A DNA stretch of 64,000 nt, from the NCBI GenBank assembly GCA_963697455.1, contig CAVOOI010000015.1, positions 23,968 through 87,967 on the forward strand, written 5' to 3'. Position numbers and translations under genes: made by a program. Within the stretch, counting starts at the first letter, position 1. Each line of letters starts with the position of its first letter. The stretch comes from JAFEDN01 sp963697455. GTDB taxonomy: Bacteria > Pseudomonadota > Gammaproteobacteria > Coxiellales > Coxiellaceae. The notes below the pieces were generated by a model. That model made no database searches. It was not told where the DNA came from and was given only the letters and a program-made list of their open reading frames with translations. Shown in pieces: positions 8,543 through 15,706 of this stretch.

Positions 8543-8956
8543 ATGTCTAGGTTTAAAAAAATATGCATATTTAATTTATTAATAGTTATGGCAGGCTGGC
8601 TGATTTCATTTTGCGCCTTAGCAAATGAGCCGGTTTATTCTGATCCTGCTCAGCCTATCGTGGTCAGGCCATCTGCAACTGTGATCTATGTACGGTTACC
8701 GGAGAATCCGAGTACGGGTTATCAGTGGGCAGTGATTAAATACGACCCGGCTTATCTTCAAGCGCCAGTGAGTCATTACACCCCTGGTCGCCGGGATTTA
8801 ATTGGAGCGCCTGGTTATAGAGTGTGGCAGTTTACATTTAAGCAAGCTGCTTTTAAAACTTTACATAAAACTGCCGTTATTTTAGAGTATAAGCGGCCCT
8901 GGGAAAAATCTGCCGTTAAAACCCAGATCGTCACTTTCACTGTTCAATCCAAATGA
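8543..8956 (+). CDS. Chagasin-type cysteine protease inhibitor (I42 family)
   Basis: Start chosen at 8543, with GGAGG about 9 bases upstream and a signal peptide of about 27 residues (ends SFCALANE). The exported domain has the three inhibitor loops of chagasin in order: NPSTGY at 55-60, GAPG at 88-91 (GxGG-like) and RPW at 118-120. Chagasins block papain-family (C1) cysteine proteases; in bacteria they may act on host or own proteases. 137 residues, normal for the family with a signal peptide. Overlaps the next gene by four bases. Confidence 0.87.
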   Translation: MSRFKKICIFNLLIVMAGWLISFCALANEPVYSDPAQPIVVRPSATVIYVRLPENPSTGYQWAVIKYDPAYLQAPVSHYTPGRRDLIGAPGYRVWQFTFKQAAFKTLHKTAVILEYKRPWEKSAVKTQIVTFTVQSK

Positions 8957-9744
8957 GAAATTTTATGACCTGTCAAGGGAAAAAAGTATTGATTACCGGC
9001 GCTTCCAATGGCATTGGCCGCGCTTGCGCGGAACGTTTTGCTAAAGAAGGCGCAGAGTTAATTTTATGTGGCCGAAATTCACAGCGTCTGCAAAAAGTGA
9101 TCGATAGTATCACTAAAACCTGTTATACCAAAATATTGCCATTGGTATTTGATATTACCGATGCCCAGGCCGTAGAACAATCTTTAACGAGCTTGCCCCC
9201 AGAGTGGCAAGATATCGATATCTTAATTAATAACGCCGGCATGGCTTTAGGTTATGATAAATTGTTTGCTGGGAATTTGCAGGAGTGGGATAAGGTAATC
9301 GATACCAATATTAAAGGCGTAGTTTATATGACCCGCTTTGTTGCCGCTAATATGGTAAAGCGCCAACAAGGTCATATCATCAACGTTGGTTCTATTTCCA
9401 GCCGGCAAACCTATTCTGGAGGCAGCGTTTATTGCGCCACAAAATTTGCCGTGCGTGGTTTAACCGATACCTTACGTATGGATTTGCATGGTACCTCAGT
9501 GCGGGTTTCCCTAATTGATCCGGGTTTAGTGCAAACAGATTTTTTCGATGTGCGGCTTCAAGGTGATAAAAGTAAAATAGAAGCGCTATTTGCTGGGATG
9601 ACGCCATTGCAACCTGAAGATGTTGCCGACTCCGTAGTATATTGCGCCACTCGGCCTGCGCACGTTTGTATTCAAGAAATTACCGTGATGCCGACCGATC
9701 AAACCGCTGGTTCAATGATCTATCGTAGAAAAACTGATGAATAA
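8953..9744 (+). CDS. Short-chain dehydrogenase/reductase (YdfG-like)
   Basis: A 263-residue SDR enzyme. NAD(P) site TGASNGIG at 15-22, structural NNAG at 93-96, catalytic triad S147, Y160 and K164 (YCATK). The C-terminal half (IDPGLVQTDFFDVRLQGD) resembles YdfG/malonic semialdehyde and serine dehydrogenases, which use NADP(H). Substrate not proven. Starts inside the stop of the inhibitor gene and overlaps trhO by eight bases, so three genes form one unit. Confidence 0.9.
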   Translation: MRNFMTCQGKKVLITGASNGIGRACAERFAKEGAELILCGRNSQRLQKVIDSITKTCYTKILPLVFDITDAQAVEQSLTSLPPEWQDIDILINNAGMALGYDKLFAGNLQEWDKVIDTNIKGVVYMTRFVAANMVKRQQGHIINVGSISSRQTYSGGSVYCATKFAVRGLTDTLRMDLHGTSVRVSLIDPGLVQTDFFDVRLQGDKSKIEALFAGMTPLQPEDVADSVVYCATRPAHVCIQEITVMPTDQTAGSMIYRRKTDE

Positions 9745-10444
9745 TCAACCGATAATTAATATTACCACCTATCGTTTCGTGTCGTTGCTGGAACAGCAAT
9801 TGCTGGATTGGCAGAGGCTGTTTAAGAATAAAGCGCTGACTTGCGGTTTAAAAGGAACTATTTTACTGAGCCAAGAGGGTATTAATTTATTTTTAGCAGG
9901 CGCTTCCGAAAATGTGACGATTTTTCGCGACTTTCTCCAACAGTTTCCTGAACTCAATGATTTAACTTACCGAGAAAGCTGGTCTGATCACCAGCCGTTT
10001 AAACGTTTGTTAGTGCGCTTGAAGAAAGAAATTATCTCCATGGGCCGTGCGCATATCCAGCCTGAAAATGAAACGGTTCCTTATATTGAACCGGAGATTC
10101 TGCATGAATGGTATCAACAAGGACGCAAAATGCTGGTGTTGGATACGCGCAATCAATATGAAGTTGAATGTGGCACGTTTGCAGAAGCATTGGATTTGAA
10201 ATTAAAAAATTTCCGCAGTTTTCCTGACGCCGCTATGGAATTGCCGGCTGAAGCCAGGCAGATGCCAGTCGTTACTTTTTGCACTGGCGGTATCCGTTGT
10301 GAAAAAGCCGCATTATGGTTACATAAGCAAGGTTATGAGCAGGTTTATCAATTGCGCGGCGGCATTTTAAATTATTTTGAGCAATGCGGCAGAGATTATT
10401 TTCATGGTGATTGTTTTGTGTTTGATGAAAGAGTAACAGTATAA
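9737..10444 (+). CDS. trhO: tRNA uridine(34) hydroxylase TrhO (rhodanese-like, UPF0176)
   Basis: A 235-residue protein with an N-terminal acylphosphatase-like domain (residues 5-95) and a rhodanese domain (115-230) whose active Cys is C182 in CTGGIRCEKAA, the TrhO signature. TrhO hydroxylates uridine 34 of tRNAs on the way to 5-(carboxy)methoxyuridine. It is shorter than the E. coli protein (about 350) because the C-terminal zinc-ribbon-like extension is lacking; short forms are common. Translationally coupled to the SDR gene. Confidence 0.9.
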   Translation: MNNQPIINITTYRFVSLLEQQLLDWQRLFKNKALTCGLKGTILLSQEGINLFLAGASENVTIFRDFLQQFPELNDLTYRESWSDHQPFKRLLVRLKKEIISMGRAHIQPENETVPYIEPEILHEWYQQGRKMLVLDTRNQYEVECGTFAEALDLKLKNFRSFPDAAMELPAEARQMPVVTFCTGGIRCEKAALWLHKQGYEQVYQLRGGILNYFEQCGRDYFHGDCFVFDERVTV

Positions 10445-10464
10445 TAATTTTAGGAGACAACAAA

Positions 10465-10995
10465 ATGGGTGTCGTGCGTATTCTTCAGTATCCCGATTTA
10501 CGCTTGAAAAAAAAGGCAAAATGGATTGAAGCTGTAGACGAAAATGTACAGAAAATCGTGGCAAGTATGTTCGAGACTCATTATAACGCAGAAAATTGCG
10601 CAGCCCTGGCCGCAACGCAATTAGATTTTGCAGATCCGCTGCGGATTACCGTCATTGATTTTTCCGATACCAAAAATGAACCGCTTTGTTTAATTAATCC
10701 TGAAATTATTTATCGTGAAGGTGAACAAATCGTGCCTGAAGGTTGTATGTCGGTAGGCGGTGAGCTGGAAGACCGGATATTTGAACACGTCAAAAGGTCC
10801 ATGAATATCAAAGTTCGCGCCTTGGATCTAGAAGGAAAACCATTTGAGCTGGAAGCTTCCGGATTTATGGCGCAATGTATTCAACATGAGCTAGACCACT
10901 TAGACGGTCGTTTGTATATAGATCGATTGTCGGATTTGAAACGCGAACGGCTAGTAAAAAAACTATTAAAATTATTAAAAGATAAGAGCAGCTAA
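10465..10995 (+). CDS. def: Peptide deformylase
   Basis: A 176-residue metalloenzyme that removes the N-formyl group from new proteins. Motif 2 EGCMS (C94) and motif 3 HELDH (H141, E142, H145) give the metal site. Motif 1 reads CAALAATQ in place of the usual GxGLAAxQ, so two glycines are changed. The AGGAG site lies just upstream of the ATG. Such motif-1 variants exist in secondary deformylases, so this may not be the only def gene of the genome. Confidence 0.92.
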   Translation: MGVVRILQYPDLRLKKKAKWIEAVDENVQKIVASMFETHYNAENCAALAATQLDFADPLRITVIDFSDTKNEPLCLINPEIIYREGEQIVPEGCMSVGGELEDRIFEHVKRSMNIKVRALDLEGKPFELEASGFMAQCIQHELDHLDGRLYIDRLSDLKRERLVKKLLKLLKDKSS

Positions 10996-11002
10996 CTAAT
11001 AA

Positions 11003-11063
11003 TTTGTCATTCCCGCGAAGGCGTATAGGCGTTAACTTAAGGACTCCAGAGTACTATTCCCTC
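11003..11063 (+). repeat. Composite repeat family C/D, left half of a copy split by an IS
   Basis: Starts with GTCATTCCCGCGAAGGCG (also at 20433 and 51694), then GGCGTTAA and GAGTACTATTCCCTC. The other half continues at 12723 after the ISAs1 element. The uninterrupted copy is at 51692-51776. Confidence 0.8.
11054..11063 (+). repeat. Target-site duplication (left) of the ISAs1 element
   Basis: CTATTCCCTC at 11054-11063 is repeated directly at 12723-12732, either side of the element. A 10-base duplication fits ISAs1-family transposition (8-10 bases). Confidence 0.85.
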
Positions 11064-12722
11064 CATGGCAATCGCACTTAAAATCGGCGATTACTCATTT
11101 TTTTAGTAGAATATCTCATCTCGCTTTATAAGTAAATTTTTTATCAATCTGGCTGTTTTGTTGTTTAAGAATTATTCTTTTTTGGAAAAAAGAGCCATAG
11201 AAATTCCTCAGGCATGAAGAGATAGCCGAATTCAATTTTTTTAACTTTAATTTTTAAATGTAGAATCCGCCATTAATACCTTTAGCAGGTATTGATGATC
11301 CCATCCGGCTCTTTTTCTGCGCGCTGTGATGCCTACTTTACTGGTTTTTTCTTGCTTCAATAAATTTAAGGCAACCCGCCTGATGATGGCTAAATTTTCT
11401 GATGCGTTGCCAATGCGTACTCGACTTAAATCTTCTTTAAAACTCACGTCTAAAGACCAATGCAGATTAATCTCAATGTTCCAATGTTTGCGCACAGCTT
11501 GCATAAATCTATTGATGTCTTGGTCTCTGAGAGTATGCCCGCGTTTCTCTGTTTCCCACAAAATACGTCGTTTTGATTCCATCACCGTTTTTTTATTAAA
11601 ATCGGCGATTTCAATATCAAGAATAGAATCAATTTTATCTCCATTAGGAGCCTGGAGAATATAGCGTAATTGTTCCCCCTTTTGCTCTACGTAAATTTTA
11701 CCTTTTTCGGGTAGCGCTCCTGTTGGCAGTTCTGACAGTAAAAAAACTTCATACCCATCCCCTAAGCTCGTTAGAAAAAATCGTTTTGAATATTCTGTTT
11801 GATTATTCACAGTTCGCTTAACCTCAACCATTCCCAGTCCATTTAAATAAGGCCAACGAAGGCTAAATGGGTGTTGTTCGCGAGGTTTAATTAAACTATA
11901 TCGTCTCGTTTCCATCCGTCCGTGACAGCTCACTTTTTCTAATTTTTGTTTATGAATCATTTTCTTATATTTTTTGTCTCCGTGTTCTGCTCGTAAAAAA
12001 ATATTATCTACTTCCTGATATAAAGTAGGCTGATTTTCTTTAAGCGACAAAACATAATCCGCTCCCTTCTCCACGATTTTTTTTGCAATGCCTTGTTGAC
12101 AACCCATCGCATCAATAGTGACTATGCTGCCAGAAACATCAATCATATCCAATAGTTCTGGAATCGCCGTGATTTCATTTGATTTCTCATCGGTTTTTAT
12201 CTGACCCAGTAGAATTTTATTTTCTGATGCCCAGGCGCTAACCATATGGAGCATTTTGACTGCTTTTCTTTTGTCATGAGAACCGCGCAAACTTTTTCCA
12301 TCAATCGAAATAATTTCATTTTGCAAATCGATCGATAGCGATTCAATCCAGGCTAAAAAACATGCTTCAAATACATCCGAATCTAATAAGGAAAAAATAC
12401 GACCAAATGTATCGTGAGAGGGGATTCCGTGAGGCAGGGATAAAAAAGTTTTCAGCCAATCTAATTTGGCTTCCGCAAATTCGCAGATTTCTGTCCAGCC
12501 ATCAGCTCCACAGATTGTTCCTAATATGGCTATCACCAGGATATCGTGAAAAGGATGGAGAAGGTTGTGATTCTCTGTCCTGGGATCTTCCAAAATCGCA
12601 AAATGTTCAAAAAATGTATCTGCTAATTCCATCACTACTCCCTGTGGCCATTTCCATTACAGAGGGTAGTTTCCAGTAAATTCTAATTAAAATCAATGAT
12701 ATAGTTTAGTGCGATTGCCATG
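11064..12722 (-). mobile_element. ISAs1-family insertion sequence (1659 bp)
   Basis: The ends carry inverted repeats: CATGGCAATCGCACT at 11064-11078 and its exact complement at 12708-12722. A 10-base direct duplication flanks the element, and comparison with the intact repeat at 51692-51776 confirms both boundaries. It holds one transposase gene. Bases 10996-11246 hold only the repeat half and the noncoding left end of the element. Confidence 0.88.
11247..12635 (-). CDS. ISAs1-family transposase
   Basis: A 462-residue DDE transposase with the H-repeat/ISAs1 associated N-terminal domain (DPRTENHNLLHPFHDILVIA) and catalytic blocks IDGKSLRGS (112-118), TIDAMGCQ (173-180) and the C-terminal HWSLDVSFKEDLSRVR (392-407) with the last acidic residue. 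The family is usually about 370-380 residues; this one has about 80 extra residues (roughly 291-373) between the YSKRFFLTSL strand and VRKHWNIE. The reading frame is intact, so it may be active. Confidence 0.92.
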   Translation of the reverse strand: MMELADTFFEHFAILEDPRTENHNLLHPFHDILVIAILGTICGADGWTEICEFAEAKLDWLKTFLSLPHGIPSHDTFGRIFSLLDSDVFEACFLAWIESLSIDLQNEIISIDGKSLRGSHDKRKAVKMLHMVSAWASENKILLGQIKTDEKSNEITAIPELLDMIDVSGSIVTIDAMGCQQGIAKKIVEKGADYVLSLKENQPTLYQEVDNIFLRAEHGDKKYKKMIHKQKLEKVSCHGRMETRRYSLIKPREQHPFSLRWPYLNGLGMVEVKRTVNNQTEYSKRFFLTSLGDGYEVFLLSELPTGALPEKGKIYVEQKGEQLRYILQAPNGDKIDSILDIEIADFNKKTVMESKRRILWETEKRGHTLRDQDINRFMQAVRKHWNIEINLHWSLDVSFKEDLSRVRIGNASENLAIIRRVALNLLKQEKTSKVGITARRKRAGWDHQYLLKVLMADSTFKN

Positions 12723-12771
12723 CTATTCCCTCCCCTTTCCAAGGGGAGGGTTAGGGTGGGGATGGTTTAGC
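12723..12771 (+). repeat. Composite repeat family C/D, right half
   Basis: CTATTCCCTCCCCTTTCC followed by AAGGGGAGGG, GTGGGG and ATGGTTTAG. CCCTCCCCTT and AAGGGGAGGG form a 10-bp stem. Same sequence as 51729-51776; the first 10 bases are the right target-site duplication of the IS. Confidence 0.8.
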
Positions 12772-12821
12772 TTCTTAACTTAATGGCATTGAGCTGACGC
12801 CCGCGCTTGTCGGTCCTTAAA

Positions 12822-13946
12822 TTAGCTCCCCAACAATTGCAAAGCAATTTGCGCCACTTGCTGAGAGTTTCCTTGACTTGCCATGCCTGCTCGTAATTGA
12901 GCTAAATCTGTGAGAATTTTCTCGCGATAAGATAAATCTTTAATTAAACGAATTGTTTCGGCGCTAATATTTTCAGGAGTGACGGCGTTCTGAATCAACT
13001 CTTTCGCAATAGATTTTTGCGCTACGATATTGCATAAACCAATTTGTTTCACTTTTATCACAGCCCTGGCAATCCAGTAATTCAAAAAATTACTCTTAAA
13101 AATCACCAGCAGCGGTACCTGACTTAGCGCCACTTCTAAAGTTCCGGTTCCTGATTTAACGATAGCTGCGGTACATACTGATAAAACATTATAAGTATCA
13201 TTTTTCACTATGGTGATATCATTATTTAAATAAGGTTGTAAATCTTCAACCTGCAGACTACTCGCCAAAGGCATGACAAATTGCGCATGAGGGATTGCAG
13301 AACGAATTAGTTTGGTAGCGGTTACCATAATTGGCAATAAGCGGTGTACCTCTTGGCGTCTGCTCCCGGGAAAGAGCGCGATGATAGGATGTTCGGGATT
13401 AAGATGATAACGTTGGTAAATAGAGATTTTAGTTGCACTAGGCTGCACTAGCGCCGCAAGCGGGTGACCTACAAACGTGACGGGCACTTGTTCGCGACGA
13501 TAAATATCTTCTTCAAAAGCAAACAGAACCGCCATATGATCCACGCATCGCCGAATGGTTTTAATTCGCCCATATTTCCAGGCCCAAATTTGTGGGCTGA
13601 CGTAATATAATATTTTGACGTCATATTGTTTGGCTAGTTTAGCTATACGTAAATTAAAACCGGGATAATCGATTAAAATCAATAAATCAGGAGGATTCGA
13701 ACTTAAAATTTCTTTAATCGCACGCATTGCTTGGCGAATAACCGCTAAATTTTTGATAACTTCCCACCAGCCCATAATATTCATCGAACGGTTGTCGAAA
13801 ATAATCTCGACACCGGCTTGGCGCATTTGATCGCCCCCCAAAGCTTGCAGAGATAAATCAGGACGTATGCGCAATAGCTCCCGGGCCAGATTTGCGCCGA
13901 GCAAATCGCCGGAAGCTTCGCCCGCTATCATCAGTATTTTACTCAT
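12822..13946 (-). CDS. lpxB: Lipid-A-disaccharide synthase
   Basis: A 374-residue GT19 glycosyltransferase that joins lipid X and UDP-2,3-diacylglucosamine to form the lipid A disaccharide. N-terminal AGEASGDLLGANLARE and the block SPQIWAWKYGRIKTIRR, plus FPGSRRQEV and the KSGTGTLEVAL loop, are diagnostic. Start overlaps the upstream oxidoreductase by eight bases. Confidence 0.97.
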   Translation of the reverse strand: MSKILMIAGEASGDLLGANLARELLRIRPDLSLQALGGDQMRQAGVEIIFDNRSMNIMGWWEVIKNLAVIRQAMRAIKEILSSNPPDLLILIDYPGFNLRIAKLAKQYDVKILYYVSPQIWAWKYGRIKTIRRCVDHMAVLFAFEEDIYRREQVPVTFVGHPLAALVQPSATKISIYQRYHLNPEHPIIALFPGSRRQEVHRLLPIMVTATKLIRSAIPHAQFVMPLASSLQVEDLQPYLNNDITIVKNDTYNVLSVCTAAIVKSGTGTLEVALSQVPLLVIFKSNFLNYWIARAVIKVKQIGLCNIVAQKSIAKELIQNAVTPENISAETIRLIKDLSYREKILTDLAQLRAGMASQGNSQQVAQIALQLLGS

Positions 13947-14880
13947 TTTGCTCTATGACTGCATTAATTTGTAACGCGATTTGCAAAGCTTGTTTGCCGT
14001 CTTCACCGGAAACTAACGGTGGAAAATTTTCAATAATTGAAGTTAAAAAAGCCGCAATTTCAGCGGATAAGGGATCGTCTTTAGGAAAACTTATTTTTTC
14101 GCGCACCATCGCCGGAATTCCAGGCAGCATTTCATATGAACCTTTACGTTGAACGGTTAATTTTTTATGTTGTAGATCCAAATTAAATAATGCGTCCTGC
14201 TGAAAAATATGCAAGCGGCGGGAGATTCGCATATTAATCCGGCTCGCAGTAATGTTAGCGACGCATCCATTATTGAATTCAATGCGCGCATTAGCAATAT
14301 CGATAAACGGTGACAGTACTGCTTTACCGTTGGCGGAAATTTTCCGGATGGACGAGCCGACCATAGCTTGAATCAAATCAATATCATGAATCATCATATC
14401 CAGAATCACGCTGACTTCACTGCCGCGCAATTTAAATGGCGCTAACCTGGTGGATTCAATAAAACTAGGATTGACCATCATGGGGGTGACTGCTTGAATC
14501 ACATTATTAAAGCGCTCGATGTGGCCGATTTGCAAAGTGGCTTTGCTCTGGCGAGCGGTTTCTATGAGATCATCTGCCTCGGCAAGAGTAACCGCAATCG
14601 GTTTTTCCAACAGTACATGAATTCTTTGCTCCAGAAAAAAGCGCGCAATCTGATGATGCGTCGGAGTCGGTGTAACGATACTGACAGCGTCAACTAAACC
14701 TGCTAAGGCATGGTAATCACTAAATGCGGTGACGTTTAATTGTTTAGCGATTTGGCTTGCTGATTCGAAATGATTGTCGCATACTCCGATCAAATGAGAC
14801 ATGGGTAAAGCTGCATATTTTTGAGCGTGAAATTTTCCTAAATAACCCACGCCGATTACAGCTGTTCTTAATTTTTGCAT
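13939..14880 (-). CDS. Gfo/Idh/MocA-family oxidoreductase (candidate GnnA-type nucleotide-sugar dehydrogenase)
   Basis: A 313-residue NAD(P)-dependent sugar oxidoreductase. The start is the ATG at 14878-14880; the open frame extends to a TTG further up, without a better ribosome site. Rossmann motif GVGYLGKFH near residue 9, EKPIAVTLAEAD (the conserved EKP) and HDIDLIQAMV near residue 180 are typical. It overlaps lpxB. In Acidithiobacillus ferrooxidans a Gfo-type enzyme, GnnA, is encoded next to lpx genes and makes UDP-3-keto-GlcNAc for amide-linked lipid A. That role is possible here; the partner aminotransferase GnnB is not in the window. Confidence 0.85.
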   Translation of the reverse strand: MQKLRTAVIGVGYLGKFHAQKYAALPMSHLIGVCDNHFESASQIAKQLNVTAFSDYHALAGLVDAVSIVTPTPTHHQIARFFLEQRIHVLLEKPIAVTLAEADDLIETARQSKATLQIGHIERFNNVIQAVTPMMVNPSFIESTRLAPFKLRGSEVSVILDMMIHDIDLIQAMVGSSIRKISANGKAVLSPFIDIANARIEFNNGCVANITASRINMRISRRLHIFQQDALFNLDLQHKKLTVQRKGSYEMLPGIPAMVREKISFPKDDPLSAEIAAFLTSIIENFPPLVSGEDGKQALQIALQINAVIEQNE

Positions 14881-14941
14881 ATTCGCGATATTGACACTTT
14901 TTTTTTCCCAATTCAAGGGTTAGACTGGCGATGGGTATGAG

Positions 14942-15105
14942 TATACCTTACCTCGCCATAATTTGAGCTTTTTAGCATCCCATCTACGGGCCATCTTGAG
15001 TTGTAAAAAACACTTACAGAGTGGTACTATGCTCGTGTTTTTTACAACTCAATCTGACCCATAGCTGGGCGCTAAAAAGCTCAAATTATGGCGAGGTAAG
15101 GTATA
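14942..15105. repeat. Long near-perfect palindrome (164 bp), MITE-like
   Basis: Outer arms 14942-14976 and 15071-15105 pair perfectly over 35 bases. An inner stem pairs GAGTTGTAAAAAACAC (14998-15013) with GTGTTTTTTACAACTC (15035-15050), and the segments between pair with mismatches. The loop is only about 20 bases. It fills the space between two divergent genes, so it overlaps their promoter region. No protein is encoded. Confidence 0.9.
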
Positions 15106-15120
15106 GCAGGAACAAAAAGG

Positions 15121-15699
15121 ATGCTTAAATTGCCGCCAGACGTTCACATCGCTGGAGTAGATGAAGCTGGTCGCGGGCCATTAGCTGGGCCGGTCATTGC
15201 CGCCGCGGTTATTTTGCCACGCAAACATCGCATCAGGGGATTAGCGGACTCTAAGCAACTGACTGCTCAGCGGCGCGATGAATTATTTATTCACATAACT
15301 CGTAAATGTATCGCCTACGGAGTAGGCCGGGGCGAAGTCCATGAAATTGATAGACTCAATATTCATCATGCAACTTTATTAGCTATGCAACGAGCTGTAG
15401 AAGCATTATCGACACCACCTGATGAGATTTGGGTGGATGGCCTGTTTTGTCCTAAAGTATCGATGCCGGCGCGTGCAATTGTTCATGGCGATGAAACAGT
15501 TGCGATTATCAGCGCAGCCTCGATTATTGCGAAAGTCAGTCGCGACCGCGAAATGATAAGCTATGACCAAGCTTACCCAGGTTATGGATTTGGACAACAT
15601 AAAGGTTACGCTACCGCACAACATTGCGCTGCGCTTAAAAAGTTAGGCGCAACGCCTATTCATCGCAATAGCTTTGCATTGGTAGCAGCAATAATTTGA
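15121..15699 (+). CDS. rnhB: Ribonuclease HII
   Basis: A 192-residue endonuclease that cuts the RNA strand at ribonucleotides in duplex DNA. Metal ligands D14 and E15 in GVDEAGRGPLAGPV; further motifs LADSKQLT, DGLFCPK and SIIAKVSRDREM agree with RNase HII. The start lies 15 bases after the long palindrome. Seven bases separate it from dnaE; the lpxB-rnhB-dnaE neighbourhood is common in gammaproteobacteria, although lpxB is here on the other strand. Confidence 0.96.
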   Translation: MLKLPPDVHIAGVDEAGRGPLAGPVIAAAVILPRKHRIRGLADSKQLTAQRRDELFIHITRKCIAYGVGRGEVHEIDRLNIHHATLLAMQRAVEALSTPPDEIWVDGLFCPKVSMPARAIVHGDETVAIISAASIIAKVSRDREMISYDQAYPGYGFGQHKGYATAQHCAALKKLGATPIHRNSFALVAAII

Positions 15700-15706
15700 G
15701 AAAGTA

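Noticed and set aside
11326..12679. Plus-strand frames inside the ISAs1 transposase
   Set aside because: Shadows of the transposase frame without ribosome sites or protein-like composition.
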